Shown: piece after piece, positions 24,716-33,023 of the stretch | How the letters are laid out: each line of letters starts with the position of its first letter | Position numbering within the stretch: position 1 is the first letter of the stretch | Origin: Methanosarcina siciliae T4/M | GTDB taxonomy: Archaea > Halobacteriota > Methanosarcinia > Methanosarcinales > Methanosarcinaceae | Direction: 5' to 3' | Length of the DNA: 64,000 nucleotides | Assembly (NCBI RefSeq): GCF_000970085.1 | Contig: NZ_CP009506.1 | Location: 4,650,001-4,714,000, forward strand | The notes under the pieces: model-generated | Database searches by the model: none | Told to the model about the DNA's origin: nothing | The model's input: only the letters and a program-made list of their open reading frames with translations | Translations under genes and position numbers: made by a program

Positions 24716-25141
24716 TCATTTTTTTGCATCTTCTACTTCTTCCAGCACAGAGGTATATTCCTGAAAGACGGAAGGAAGATCAATTGTAGCCAGAAGATCC
24801 ACAATCCCCATAGCTGCAATAACTTTCCCATCCTTTGAGCGGATGGGAGCAACTACCACATGTTTTCCACGGTACATGCCTTCTGTAGGAACTTCATGGG
24901 CAACTTTGTTTGTCTTTAACACATCTTCAAGTACAGGGCCTGTATAATCCCTGTCAAGGACTTTTCCCTTTTCCAGGCGAAGCCCCCTTCGTTTGAGGCT
25001 TCTGATAGTGGTAGGGAGTCCCGTCAGCGAATGGACCGCAACTGCTATTGGCTCAAGGTCTTCAGGCCCCGAATTTTCGGATATAGATAGGGAAATAATG
25101 TTTTCACCCCCAAAACGATACTTGGAAACCGGTACAGGCAA
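24716..25141 (-). CDS. DUF2111 family protein
   Basis: This is a small methanogen protein of the DUF2111 family. Family hallmarks are the central SLTGLPTTIRSLKRRGLRLEKG and the late VVVAPIRSKDGKVIAAMGIVDLL. The fold is likely a sensor-like alpha/beta domain; its function is unknown. The frame starts at TTG 25141 (141 residues). A very strong GGGGGTGA occurs inside that frame, a few bases before an ATT-ATT pair, so translation may really begin at ATT near residue 15, giving ISLSISENSG. I keep the standard start but flag the doubt. It lies between the convergent mtd and the DUF166 gene on the same strand, 80 bases downstream of the latter. Confidence 0.8.
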   Translation of the reverse strand: MPVPVSKYRFGGENIISLSISENSGPEDLEPIAVAVHSLTGLPTTIRSLKRRGLRLEKGKVLDRDYTGPVLEDVLKTNKVAHEVPTEGMYRGKHVVVAPIRSKDGKVIAAMGIVDLLATIDLPSVFQEYTSVLEEVEDAKK

Positions 25142-25221
25142 AAAATAGGAATTTCAGAAATTAAAGATTAGACCCCATTTTTCTGCCATATTTAGAATAT
25201 ATTTTTCCAAAGAATATATAA

Positions 25222-25884
25222 TCACTCCTCATTCTCAAGCGCTTTTATGAACGCCTGCTTATGCAGTTCTCCTGACTCGTGAATCCCTCCCATCTCACCC
25301 CTGGAAGCCCGACAGGGATATTGCTGGATCAACAATCCGGCTTTCGGAGGGGCATCTTTAACCGGCACTCCAACAATCTCCTTTGCCATATACCACGTAC
25401 TTCCACAGGGGGCACCTTTTATGACATCAACTTTAGCTATTTTCCCGTTCTCGGTCTTAACTTTCAGAACCGGTGACCCGAAAATCTCAGCAAAAGGGCT
25501 GTTGGCAGAGTTAGGTTCGAGAGTGCAGCAAATTTCATCCACCTCTATGTCCATCCCCGAAGCTTCGGAAATCCTATTTAGCTCGGTAACCGAAGCCCTG
25601 GAAGGCCCTCCGGGTATGATCAATGAACGCACCCCGGCTTCAGCGGCAAGCTTTGCAATTGCAGAAGTCAGATCAGGGTGCAGGGAATAGGTAACTACAA
25701 TTTCGGCTGAAAAGACACCCCGGTCGAAATTCAGACTATCCAGAAACTCATCAGGTTCCTCAATGAAGACGGGCACGAACTCGGGTAGGTCGGCAGTTAC
25801 AACTGAAAAATCACTGTGTTCCTTTATAGTATCAATAAGGCGGTGCCCGTACTTGCCCCGTGTTATAACTCCTATTACGGTCAT
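25222..25884 (-). CDS. DUF166 family protein
   Basis: This 220-residue protein belongs to the archaeal DUF166 family, sometimes loosely annotated as thymidylate synthase-related. It has a Rossmann-like N-terminus (MTVIGVITRGKYGHRLIDTI) and several conserved cysteines in EICCTLEP, GAPCGSTWYMA and QQYPCRASRG, which could bind a metal or cluster. No thymidylate synthase active site is recognised. The ATG has no ribosome binding site and a TATA-like element precedes it by about 25-30 bases, so the message may be leaderless. It is divergent from tmk, and three phased repeats lie between the two. The pairing with thymidylate kinase is suggestive but does not prove a nucleotide role. Confidence 0.85.
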   Translation of the reverse strand: MTVIGVITRGKYGHRLIDTIKEHSDFSVVTADLPEFVPVFIEEPDEFLDSLNFDRGVFSAEIVVTYSLHPDLTSAIAKLAAEAGVRSLIIPGGPSRASVTELNRISEASGMDIEVDEICCTLEPNSANSPFAEIFGSPVLKVKTENGKIAKVDVIKGAPCGSTWYMAKEIVGVPVKDAPPKAGLLIQQYPCRASRGEMGGIHESGELHKQAFIKALENEE

Positions 25885-25939
25885 TACTTTAAGCTATTTT
25901 TAATGTTTACATAAATAGATGCTCATTTTATCTCTTGCT

Positions 25940-25988
25940 TTTACACGTCATCTCTGAATTTACACATTATATCTATCTTTACACGTCA
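25940..25988. promoter_or_regulatory. Three 19-bp-phased operator-like repeats
   Basis: TTTACACGTCA (25940-25950), TTTACACATTA (25959-25969) and TTTACACGTCA (25978-25988) are spaced exactly 19 bases apart. They lie between the divergent DUF166 and tmk genes, upstream of the tmk TATA box, GTATAAATAC (26011-26020). Confidence 0.65.
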
Positions 25989-26075
25989 GCTAGCCGGGGC
26001 TTTCTGTAGAGTATAAATACAGATAATGCGTTTGAATGAAAACCTGTAAAGAAGAAAATAAAAAAGGCGGTCCTT

Positions 26076-26693
26076 ATGCAAGGCAAACTGATCACACTTG
26101 AGGGAATTGACGGTTCAGGCAAAAGTACGGTTGTAAAAAAACTTCAAGAAAACTCTGAACTTCGGGTTTTTGAGCCGGTCTTTACCAGGGAGCCAACACG
26201 AGGTACCCTAACCGGAAATGCTGTCGAAAATGCCATTCAGTCGAATACCGACCAGCTTGCCGAACTCTTCCTTTTCACAGCCGACCATGCCGAACACCTG
26301 GCAAAACTTGTAAAGCCTGCCCTTGAAAAAGGAAAAACAGTAATTTCAGACCGTTATTCCGACAGCCGCTATGCATATCAGGGAATAACCCTTAAAAACC
26401 GCCTCGAAAACCCGCTTGAATGGGTAAAGTACCTGCACAGAGGTTGGACCGTTGTTCCAGACCTTACTTTTCTCTTTGATATCGAACCTGAGATCGCAGT
26501 TAAACGCTGCGGGAAACGGGGAGAACAAACTAAATTTGAAAAGATAGAATTCTTGCGGGGAGTACGGGAGCTTTTCCTCGGGCTTGCCGCAGAAGAGCCG
26601 GAACGTTTTGTAATAGTCGATGCTTCCGGTTCTCCGGAAGACGTGGAAAAAAAAGTTGTCCAAAAAATTCTCGACTTTGTCCAGAGGGATTGA
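26076..26693 (+). CDS. tmk: Thymidylate kinase
   Basis: Tmk phosphorylates dTMP to dTDP in the dTTP pathway. The 205-residue protein has the P-loop GIDGSGKST at residues 10-18, a DRYSDSRYAYQG segment with the family DR(Y/H) motif, and the lid region with KRCGKRGEQTKFE. Length and motif order are normal. AGGCGGT precedes the ATG by a few bases. A TATA box at 26011 gives a leader of about 35 bases. The upstream phased repeats may regulate it. It appears to be a single-gene transcript, with a short convergent hypothetical gene downstream. Assignment is secure. Confidence 0.95.
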   Translation: MQGKLITLEGIDGSGKSTVVKKLQENSELRVFEPVFTREPTRGTLTGNAVENAIQSNTDQLAELFLFTADHAEHLAKLVKPALEKGKTVISDRYSDSRYAYQGITLKNRLENPLEWVKYLHRGWTVVPDLTFLFDIEPEIAVKRCGKRGEQTKFEKIEFLRGVRELFLGLAAEEPERFVIVDASGSPEDVEKKVVQKILDFVQRD

Positions 26694-26791
26694 ATAAGAT
26701 ACTGCCATCGGAAAGTGAATTAAATGGCTTTAGGCATAAAAATTAAATATTGAACTGAAATCTAAAATAAAAAAGGAAAGTAAAAGTTCGA

Positions 26792-27064
26792 TTAGAGTCC
26801 GTTATCATCCGCAAACCTTATCAGAGTTTCCCCTAGCATCCGGACATGCGATGGGTTGAGATTGAAACGGGATCTTTTCACGCCCCCTCGTTCCTTTGCG
26901 AGCTCTACGTATTCCTTTTCGAAACGGTCGCTGTGCGCAAGAGAGATAGTCATATACCATCCACCCCCCATCTTGATCTCCACATATCCGTTTCCGCTGT
27001 CTTCTCCCGTGTTTTCTTCTACTGGCTCTTCAATGCTTTCCTCAGCTACCTTTCTTTTTGCCAT
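26792..27064 (-). CDS. Small acidic hypothetical protein
   Basis: I do not recognise this 90-residue protein by name. The first ~28 residues are low-complexity and acidic (EESIEEPVEENTGEDSG). The rest is a compact domain: GYVEIKMGGGWYMTISLAHSDRF, then a basic stretch, RGGVKRSRFNLNPSHVRML, and an acidic end. The ATG is preceded by GAGGTTG at good spacing, supporting a real gene. It stands alone between tmk (convergent) and the HisA-like gene. A nucleic-acid binding role is possible from the basic patch but unproven. Confidence 0.75.
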   Translation of the reverse strand: MAKRKVAEESIEEPVEENTGEDSGNGYVEIKMGGGWYMTISLAHSDRFEKEYVELAKERGGVKRSRFNLNPSHVRMLGETLIRFADDNGL

Positions 27065-27201
27065 ACTGCAACCTCGTAAACTCTTTACTTTCGTGCTGAA
27101 ATTTGATGATCTGGATATGAATTTGCGAATTGGGTTATAAAGGTACTCAATGCCTTATATACCATAGGGATAAAACAGGAGTAAATTCTTCCCGAGAATC
27201 A

Positions 27202-27939
27202 TTAATCGTCCTTTTTTATTTGTTCAAGCCCAAGGTTCATCACTTCCAGAGGAACCACACCTGAGTGGATTGCAGTTGCTACCAGAGCGCCCTTTATACC
27301 TATCCCTTCAAGAGCAAAAAGGTCCTCCAGGCCCCGGACCCCACCTGCAAGTAGTACGTCGTGTACGGAGCTCTCAGTCAGTTTGTGGAGAAATCCCGGG
27401 TCAAAACCCGAAGCTGTGCCAACCCTGTCAAGGTCAAGGAATATCAGGTCTTTTAAGGGAAGGTCGTTAAGAAGCTTTACAATTTCAAAGGGATCTTCCG
27501 GGATCTCAGGGTCCTGTTTAAGAAGCTTTCCATACTTGACATCGATACTTACACTGATACGCCCAGGGTATCTGTAAACTGCATCCCTGATTACTGAAAG
27601 CTTGCCAGTCTCGGTTCCTATAACAGCAGTTCCTGCAATGGAAAGGGCTCTGTCCACATCCCCCAGACAGGAAACCCCAAAGTCAAGCATTGTATCCGCT
27701 TTTAAACTTACCTCCCGGATAACTTTCGCATTAATATCGAGAGGGCCTTTGCCCTGCAGGGTATTAAGGTCGGCAATGTAAACCTCTCTCGGACGTAAAG
27801 CCTCCACGATTTCCAGTGGAATCGAGGTTCTGCATACAGTACTCGAATCGGAAACATGGCGATAATTCTCCCTTACCCCGCCTTTTGCAAGAACCACGTT
27901 ACGGTTAAATATATCCATTACAAAGACTACTCGGAACAT
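27202..27939 (-). CDS. HisA/HisF-like TIM-barrel protein
   Basis: This 245-residue protein resembles the HisA phosphosugar isomerases but is an archaeal HisA-related paralogue (COG1411 type). Features are an N-terminal VVFVMDIFNRNVVLAKGG, the barrel strand EVYIADLNTLQG, then SIDVKYGKLL, LIFLDLDRVGTASG and VLLAGGVRGLEDL, the last matching the phosphate-binding turn. It is divergent from mfnB with short, probably leaderless promoters on both sides, and its fold is the same TIM barrel. This supports a role in methanofuran or another one-carbon cofactor pathway rather than histidine synthesis; that is inference. The start could also be the internal ATG at residue 8. Confidence 0.82.
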   Translation of the reverse strand: MFRVVFVMDIFNRNVVLAKGGVRENYRHVSDSSTVCRTSIPLEIVEALRPREVYIADLNTLQGKGPLDINAKVIREVSLKADTMLDFGVSCLGDVDRALSIAGTAVIGTETGKLSVIRDAVYRYPGRISVSIDVKYGKLLKQDPEIPEDPFEIVKLLNDLPLKDLIFLDLDRVGTASGFDPGFLHKLTESSVHDVLLAGGVRGLEDLFALEGIGIKGALVATAIHSGVVPLEVMNLGLEQIKKDD

Positions 27940-28051
27940 ACTTATTCGATAGTTACATCATCCTATAAAAAAATATAAAATATAGTATATTGTATAAAAG
28001 AATCAATATACATCAAAAAAGATTTAACTTTATGTTAACTAGAGGCTTTAT

Positions 28052-28756
28052 ATGAAACTGCTTGTAAGTCCAATCAATACAGAGGAGGCGATTATCGCTT
28101 CTTTAGGCGGCGCGGACATTGTGGATGTCAAAAACCCAAAAGAAGGTTCCCTTGGAGCTAATTTCCCCTGGGTAATCAGGGACGTTAAAGAGGTTGTAAA
28201 CGGCAGGCAACCTATAAGCGCAACAATCGGGGACTTCAATTACAAACCCGGGACTGCCTCTCTTGCAGCTCTTGGGGCAGCGGTCGCAGGGGCAGATTAC
28301 ATAAAAGTAGGGCTTTACGATATCCAGACCGAAGCACAGGCCCTTGAAATGCTCACAAAGATCACAAAAGCCGTAAAAGGCTATGATCCCTCAAAAAAAG
28401 TCGTTGCCTCAGGTTATTCGGACTACAAACGCATCAATTCGATTTCTCCTCTCTTACTCCCCCCAGTTGCCGCAGAGGCAGGAGTAGATGTGGTCATGGT
28501 AGACACAGGCATCAAAGACGGAAAATCTACCTTCGAATTTATGGATGAACAGGAACTGAAGGAATTTACCAACCTTGCTCATGAGCACGGGCTTGAAAAT
28601 GCAATTGCCGGTTCCCTGAAATTCGAAGACCTTGCGATACTCGAAAGGATAGGCCCCGACATAATTGGCGTCAGGGGGATGGTCTGCGGCGGAGACCGGA
28701 GAACTGCGATCAGGCAGGAACTTGTAGAAAAGCTCGTGGCCGAATGCCAGATCTGA
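28052..28756 (+). CDS. mfnB: (5-formylfuran-3-yl)methyl phosphate synthase
   Basis: MfnB condenses two glyceraldehyde-3-phosphate molecules to form the furan precursor of methanofuran, the first C1 carrier of methanogenesis. The 234-residue protein keeps the residues known to be catalytic in the Methanocaldococcus enzyme at the same numbers: Lys27, Lys85, Asp151 and Lys155. Other family stretches are VDVKNPKEGSLGANFPWVI and GVRGMVCGGDRR. A GAGG site lies seven bases before the ATG. It is divergent from the HisA-like gene. The enzyme is cytoplasmic and forms a TIM barrel. Confidence is very high. Confidence 0.96.
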   Translation: MKLLVSPINTEEAIIASLGGADIVDVKNPKEGSLGANFPWVIRDVKEVVNGRQPISATIGDFNYKPGTASLAALGAAVAGADYIKVGLYDIQTEAQALEMLTKITKAVKGYDPSKKVVASGYSDYKRINSISPLLLPPVAAEAGVDVVMVDTGIKDGKSTFEFMDEQELKEFTNLAHEHGLENAIAGSLKFEDLAILERIGPDIIGVRGMVCGGDRRTAIRQELVEKLVAECQI

Positions 28757-28856
28757 AAAGTTCCGTACACAGTTGAGTATAAAATGGTGGATCTTAGCTG
28801 CCCTGTTTTTCAGGAAGGCCAAAAAATAATTATACACCACCAACTTTTTTAATTTG

Positions 28857-29426
28857 ATGTTTATCTTCGGGCATATAGGCATTACCCTGGGGATTTTCTA
28901 TTCCCTGAACCGGTTATTGCCAAAAAAGAATATTCCGGTAGACTTTAAGTGGATCGCTTTTGGGGCGCTCCTGCCGGACTTTATCGACAAACCCCTTGGC
29001 AGGATAATCCTTGCTGAAACTATAGGCAGCGGGCGGATCTTCGCCCACACCCTCCTCTTCGCAACCCTGCTGGGACTGCTTGCAGCATATGCCTTCTACC
29101 AAAAAGGCTGGAACGTACCTCTCATTGTTGCAGGCGCTTCATTCTGCCACATTCTCGAAGACCAGATATGGAACTCCCCTGAAATCCTTTTCTGGCCACT
29201 CCTCGGCTGGGGATTTCCGAAAGATACGCTATCAGGAGGATTTATAGAATATTTCACGAGAATCTTGAATAATTCATACAATCCGGAATCTACAGGCGTA
29301 TTTATCCCGGAAATGATAGGTTTGAGTATTATTCTCCTCTTTACGGCAAGTCACATCAGGTCAAATATAGAAGCAAAAAAAATCAGCCCTCAAGCAATGA
29401 AGAAAAAAGTAAAAGAACAGGACTAA
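28857..29426 (+). CDS. YdjM-like membrane hydrolase-family protein
   Basis: This is a 189-residue membrane protein with about four hydrophobic segments. It fits the membrane-bound metal-dependent hydrolase (YdjM/DUF457-like) family: an N-terminal HIGITLGIFYSL, the GALLPDFIDKPLG motif with acidic residues, RIFAHTLLF and SFCHILEDQIWNSPE. These His and Asp residues may bind metal. The frame includes a TTG at 28854 just before the ATG at 28857. A TATA-like ATAATTATAC about 26 bases upstream points to a leaderless message from this ATG. It follows mfnB by 100 bases but probably has its own promoter. Substrate unknown. Confidence 0.8.
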   Translation: MFIFGHIGITLGIFYSLNRLLPKKNIPVDFKWIAFGALLPDFIDKPLGRIILAETIGSGRIFAHTLLFATLLGLLAAYAFYQKGWNVPLIVAGASFCHILEDQIWNSPEILFWPLLGWGFPKDTLSGGFIEYFTRILNNSYNPESTGVFIPEMIGLSIILLFTASHIRSNIEAKKISPQAMKKKVKEQD

Positions 29427-29500
29427 AAAATTAGTCTCTAAATAAGTTGAAATACAGAATTAGAAACCGAAATTTTGTTTCACTCTTTTTTCATCTATTC

Positions 29501-29553
29501 GTCCTCTTGAGCGGAGCGAAAAGGACCTCGTGCTCCCGAAGCGAAACTCGGGA
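29501..29553 (+). repeat. Dispersed two-hairpin repeat, copy C
   Basis: GTCCTCTTGAGC and AAAAGGACC form one stem and CCCGA / TCGGG the other. Sequence and orientation match copies at 10520 and 15527. It is intergenic, between two convergent genes. Confidence 0.7.
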
Positions 29554-29583
29554 AATACAACTCTGCTAGCAATTCCGGCAGAT

Positions 29584-31434
29584 TCAAAAACTGTGCTCGT
29601 AAATTTTTATGTCAAGCGAATCGTAAATCTTGCACAAAGACTTATTGTCCTGAACTTCGGAGCTGTTCCCGGCTGAGAAACCCATCTCAGACAATGATTT
29701 TTCCTGGTTCAAAGCCTCGGAAAAAGTTGTTACGACAAGATATAAAGGTCCGGTCGTTGAGGAATTATTCAAAGACATTACATCCTCAGGACGGTTTACA
29801 GGGGCGAACCCGGAAGTAGTGTAAACCCCAGGAAATACATCATATTGGCCCGGACTACCGGTAAAATTTCCTGAAAAGGTGGCATCTGTTTTTTCTCCGA
29901 AATACAGGACGTATGGATATTCAGCTTTTGATTCGATCAACCAGTTCATTCCTTCCACTTCATTCTGTGCGACAGCTTCCGAGATACCGCCTGCATATGG
30001 GGAGCTGAAGCAGCTGAAAAACCCTAAAGTCCAGAGAAGCCCCAGAGCTAGGATTGTAGCTACAAGTCCGGGGACATACCCCTTCCTGAGAAGAACAATA
30101 TAAAGAGAGTACCCCAGAAGCGGGATCTGAGCAAAGATTATGAAACTCAAGTTTACAAATCGGTCAGGAGAGTAAGGGATAAAGGGGTTTAAGAGAAAGC
30201 CCAGCTCCAGGAAGAACGAGACTATATAAAGGAATAAAAAGCGTGGGTACCTGCGGACAAAATGCCGACAAAAACGTTTGCGGTTCTGCCATACGATTAC
30301 TGTATTGATCAGAATGAAAATTAACGGGATGTAGTACTTGCCGTAATAGAGATTGAAAAGATGTATGAACTTGAAAATCCCAGGTTCCATGCTTGGAGTT
30401 GTAGAAAAACCTGCGTCTACCATAGTCTCAATACGCAGGGTAAGAGCCGGGAGAAAAATACCAAAAAACACCGAAGCGTACTTTGCGCAGAATAAGAAGC
30501 CCACCGAAGCAAATGACAGGAAAATAAATAGAGGGACTATTTTTCCCGAAGAACTGGAAAGGGAAGCCTGAACAAGATTCTTAAAATTGAAGATTTTTTT
30601 AAGAAACCCGGATTTAATGGCTTTACCTGCAAAAGTAAGCAGCAGAGCAAAACAAGCCAGGTACGTAAAGATAAAAGGATGAGCCAACGCAAGCAAAGGC
30701 ATCATAAAGAGCAAACAAACAATCGAAGCCTTCCGATTTTTATCGGAGATTAAATTCCATAGCAAGAGGAGATAAATAGGAATAAGGCAGAAACTGAGGT
30801 AATAGGGAACCGTTGAGAACTGGAAATGCCCGAAATATGGAATAACCGAGGAGAGAAAAGTTATCATGACCAGTTTTTCCCGACTCATAAAGCCCCGATA
30901 AAAGAGAAACATACCTGTAATGAATATAATCGAAAAGAAAATAGGCAAAAAGTAAGATAATGCCTGTTCCTTCAGTCCCGATATCTGAGACAGAGCTGAA
31001 ACCAGTAGAGGACCGGTAGGTGAGAGATTTGAAAAGGCAGAAGGCCCTGAAGAAACGAAAACCTCCGTATTTGTCAGGAATGGATATGAGAATTCATCTC
31101 CTCTTCCTACTGAAGCATAACCAAGCATATAGGGGACAATTAACACGATAATATGGACAAGCATCAAGGGGAAGACTGCCTCGATCTTTCGAGATGTCAG
31201 AAGAACAGAGCAAGAAGAGAGGTAGCAAAAGAGCAGAATCAGGAAAAAATGTAAAGGAAGCTGCTCATAGATATTAACGGCATATCCTTCAGGCTGGATT
31301 TCTCTGAGAACAAAGAGGCTGTAAACAAGTAATAACAGAGAAATCGATATTATCAGATTTAAGATTTTATTATTAAGTACAGACAATGTGTCCCCATCCT
31401 TCCAGAAAGTTGCAAAATCCAATTTCCTTACCAT
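29584..31434 (-). CDS. Multi-pass membrane protein, GT-C-like
   Basis: This 616-residue protein has about twelve hydrophobic helices followed by a soluble C-terminal domain of roughly 130 residues (from EVEGMNWLIESKAEYPYVLYFG). The topology, with an acidic loop after the second or third helix (ASVGRGDEFSYPF), resembles GT-C glycosyltransferases and polymerases that use lipid-linked sugars, though no specific family can be named. The partial gene at the window's right end encodes a clear paralogue, sharing SNLSPTGPLLVSAL, HFQFST and FNLYYGKYYIPLIFI. It opens the surface-polysaccharide island. The ATG lacks a ribosome binding site, and an internal TTG (at LDFATFW) is another possible start. Confidence 0.8.
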   Translation of the reverse strand: MVRKLDFATFWKDGDTLSVLNNKILNLIISISLLLLVYSLFVLREIQPEGYAVNIYEQLPLHFFLILLFCYLSSCSVLLTSRKIEAVFPLMLVHIIVLIVPYMLGYASVGRGDEFSYPFLTNTEVFVSSGPSAFSNLSPTGPLLVSALSQISGLKEQALSYFLPIFFSIIFITGMFLFYRGFMSREKLVMITFLSSVIPYFGHFQFSTVPYYLSFCLIPIYLLLLWNLISDKNRKASIVCLLFMMPLLALAHPFIFTYLACFALLLTFAGKAIKSGFLKKIFNFKNLVQASLSSSSGKIVPLFIFLSFASVGFLFCAKYASVFFGIFLPALTLRIETMVDAGFSTTPSMEPGIFKFIHLFNLYYGKYYIPLIFILINTVIVWQNRKRFCRHFVRRYPRFLFLYIVSFFLELGFLLNPFIPYSPDRFVNLSFIIFAQIPLLGYSLYIVLLRKGYVPGLVATILALGLLWTLGFFSCFSSPYAGGISEAVAQNEVEGMNWLIESKAEYPYVLYFGEKTDATFSGNFTGSPGQYDVFPGVYTTSGFAPVNRPEDVMSLNNSSTTGPLYLVVTTFSEALNQEKSLSEMGFSAGNSSEVQDNKSLCKIYDSLDIKIYEHSF

Positions 31435-32003
31435 TATATATGGACTATATAAGGACTTCCCTGACAGTGACTATACTCCCGTAATACGCTTCCATATACA
31501 GGCTGCAGCAAGTAAACTTCCGTTCTAACAATTTACTTTATATCTAAAATTTTCCTTATAATTTCCCCTTTTTATTTTTCTTGTATCCAATCACTCAACA
31601 AATAATTAACTGTTATGCTTGATGAGCAGGTTAAAATACTTATTTTCAACGAAAGCAATTTAATCATAGATAAAAATACTCAAGAATTAAAAGATTTCGG
31701 GTTCTTAGATACAGGTTCTTAGATACATAACTAATAAACCTCCATCGTATTTCCATTATTTTTGAGATAAATGAATAGGATCATAAATTTCGGCTCATTC
31801 AGAATATAAATATCCAGAAATTGAAAACAGATCGCAAAGTCCTGAAGGATCCAGGGCTTTCCGGCTATGTACATACAGGATGAAAGATTAGAGATTAGGT
31901 CATTCAGAGAGCAAAAAACACCCAAAGAGAAGAAAACATTTGGAAAACAGGAAAAGGCAAATTCCTACCCGAAATTTCTATTTTGAACACTGAAAAGTTT
32001 CCT
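31435..32003. other. AT-rich gap in the polysaccharide island
   Basis: No gene can be supported. A 64-codon open frame at 31731-31925 has no ribosome binding site or family resemblance. Two near-identical TTCTTAGATACA segments lie around 31700-31725. Confidence 0.45.
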
Positions 32004-32909
32004 TTAAACGCATGATACTCCCGAATAATCCCTCAAACATATTTTTTCAACTTCGCTCATCTTACCCAGGACATGCCGAATCCTCTCCTCAACAAGCCTC
32101 CCTTTTATGCACCAGTAAAATGGCCTTCTATTTCCAAGAGAGGGAAATCTTGCACAGGAGATATCCAGAGGATGGAAATAGAAAATTGTGTGCCCTCTTT
32201 TTAGACTCTGCGTAAGCCCGTCAAGTATAAATGAAGACCCCAGGAATCGAAGCATAGGCCCGCCTGAGGAAGGAAACTTTAACCCGTGTTGGCAATAAGC
32301 CCAAGGAAACTCGATAAAGTTCCGGTCACTGCTTGCTTCAAGTTCGTTTTCCTCAGGATAATAAGGAAAAGAAGAAACGTTTCTGAGAGCTGAATCCGTT
32401 TTGTTGTAAAAAGAATTCACGGAAACGGATGAATCATACTTAAATCCCATTTTTTCAAGTGAGTCAACCATCCACCCGCCTACCAGAGCATTAGGTGCCC
32501 TGTAGCCTACCAGCTTTTCTCCACTGATCTTTTCGAGCATTTTCTTTGCAACCAGAGTTCTCTGCTCAAACTCTTCCACACTCATTAACGGTCTTTTTGT
32601 TTTAGGATCTATTTTACAGGCGTGGTTCAGCCCATGACAGGCAAGCTCATGTCCCCGATCTACAATTAACTCCACCAAGCCAGGGTAGTGTTCGATTGTA
32701 TCCGCAACTACAAAGAAAGTAGCATTTATGTTAAATTCATCAAGAAGATTAAGCACCCTTTTTGTAGGCTCACTCAAGAAATCATACCTCCCGTTCCAGT
32801 TCTTGAAGAATTCGTCTACATTCCTGTAAACCGAAAACGGAGAACTGCAGACAGAAGGAATATGATACCAATCTTCAAGATCTACAGTAACTGAAAGACT
32901 ACCGTACAT
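32004..32909 (-). CDS. Polysaccharide deacetylase (DxEDW type)
   Basis: This 301-residue protein is a NodB-fold carbohydrate esterase. The N-terminus has the VDLEDWYH motif (Asp10, Asp13), the middle ATFFVVADTIEHYPGLV and the zinc-binding HGLNHA motif, and later YRAPN and a C-terminal FYFHPLDI. It resembles the deacetylases found with exopolysaccharide export loci. It lacks a signal peptide, so it may act on lipid-linked glycan on the cytoplasmic side. The open frame starts at GTG 32921, but GGGGTGAGG covers that codon and the ATG at 32909 is properly spaced, so I start there. A TATA-like AAATATAG and a triple 27-bp repeat lie directly upstream, suggesting tight regulation. Confidence 0.88.
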   Translation of the reverse strand: MYGSLSVTVDLEDWYHIPSVCSSPFSVYRNVDEFFKNWNGRYDFLSEPTKRVLNLLDEFNINATFFVVADTIEHYPGLVELIVDRGHELACHGLNHACKIDPKTKRPLMSVEEFEQRTLVAKKMLEKISGEKLVGYRAPNALVGGWMVDSLEKMGFKYDSSVSVNSFYNKTDSALRNVSSFPYYPEENELEASSDRNFIEFPWAYCQHGLKFPSSGGPMLRFLGSSFILDGLTQSLKRGHTIFYFHPLDISCARFPSLGNRRPFYWCIKGRLVEERIRHVLGKMSEVEKICLRDYSGVSCV

Positions 32910-32942
32910 TAATTCCCTCACCCCGAGCTATATTTGCTTTTT

Positions 32943-33023
32943 GCTTCATTGTGAAACCAGATTGAGAGTGCTTCATTGTGAAACCAGATTGAGAGTGCTT
33001 CATTGTGAAACCAGATTGAGAGT
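32943..33023. repeat. Three perfect 27-bp tandem repeats
   Basis: The unit beginning GCTTCATTGTGAAACC and ending TTGAGAGT occurs three times without mismatch at 32943-32969, 32970-32996 and 32997-33023. It ends just upstream of the TATA element of the minus-strand deacetylase gene. No spacers exist between copies, so it is not a CRISPR array. Confidence 0.9.

Noticed and set aside
32943..33023. Possible CRISPR array
   Set aside because: The 27-bp units are directly adjacent with no spacers, and no cas gene is near.
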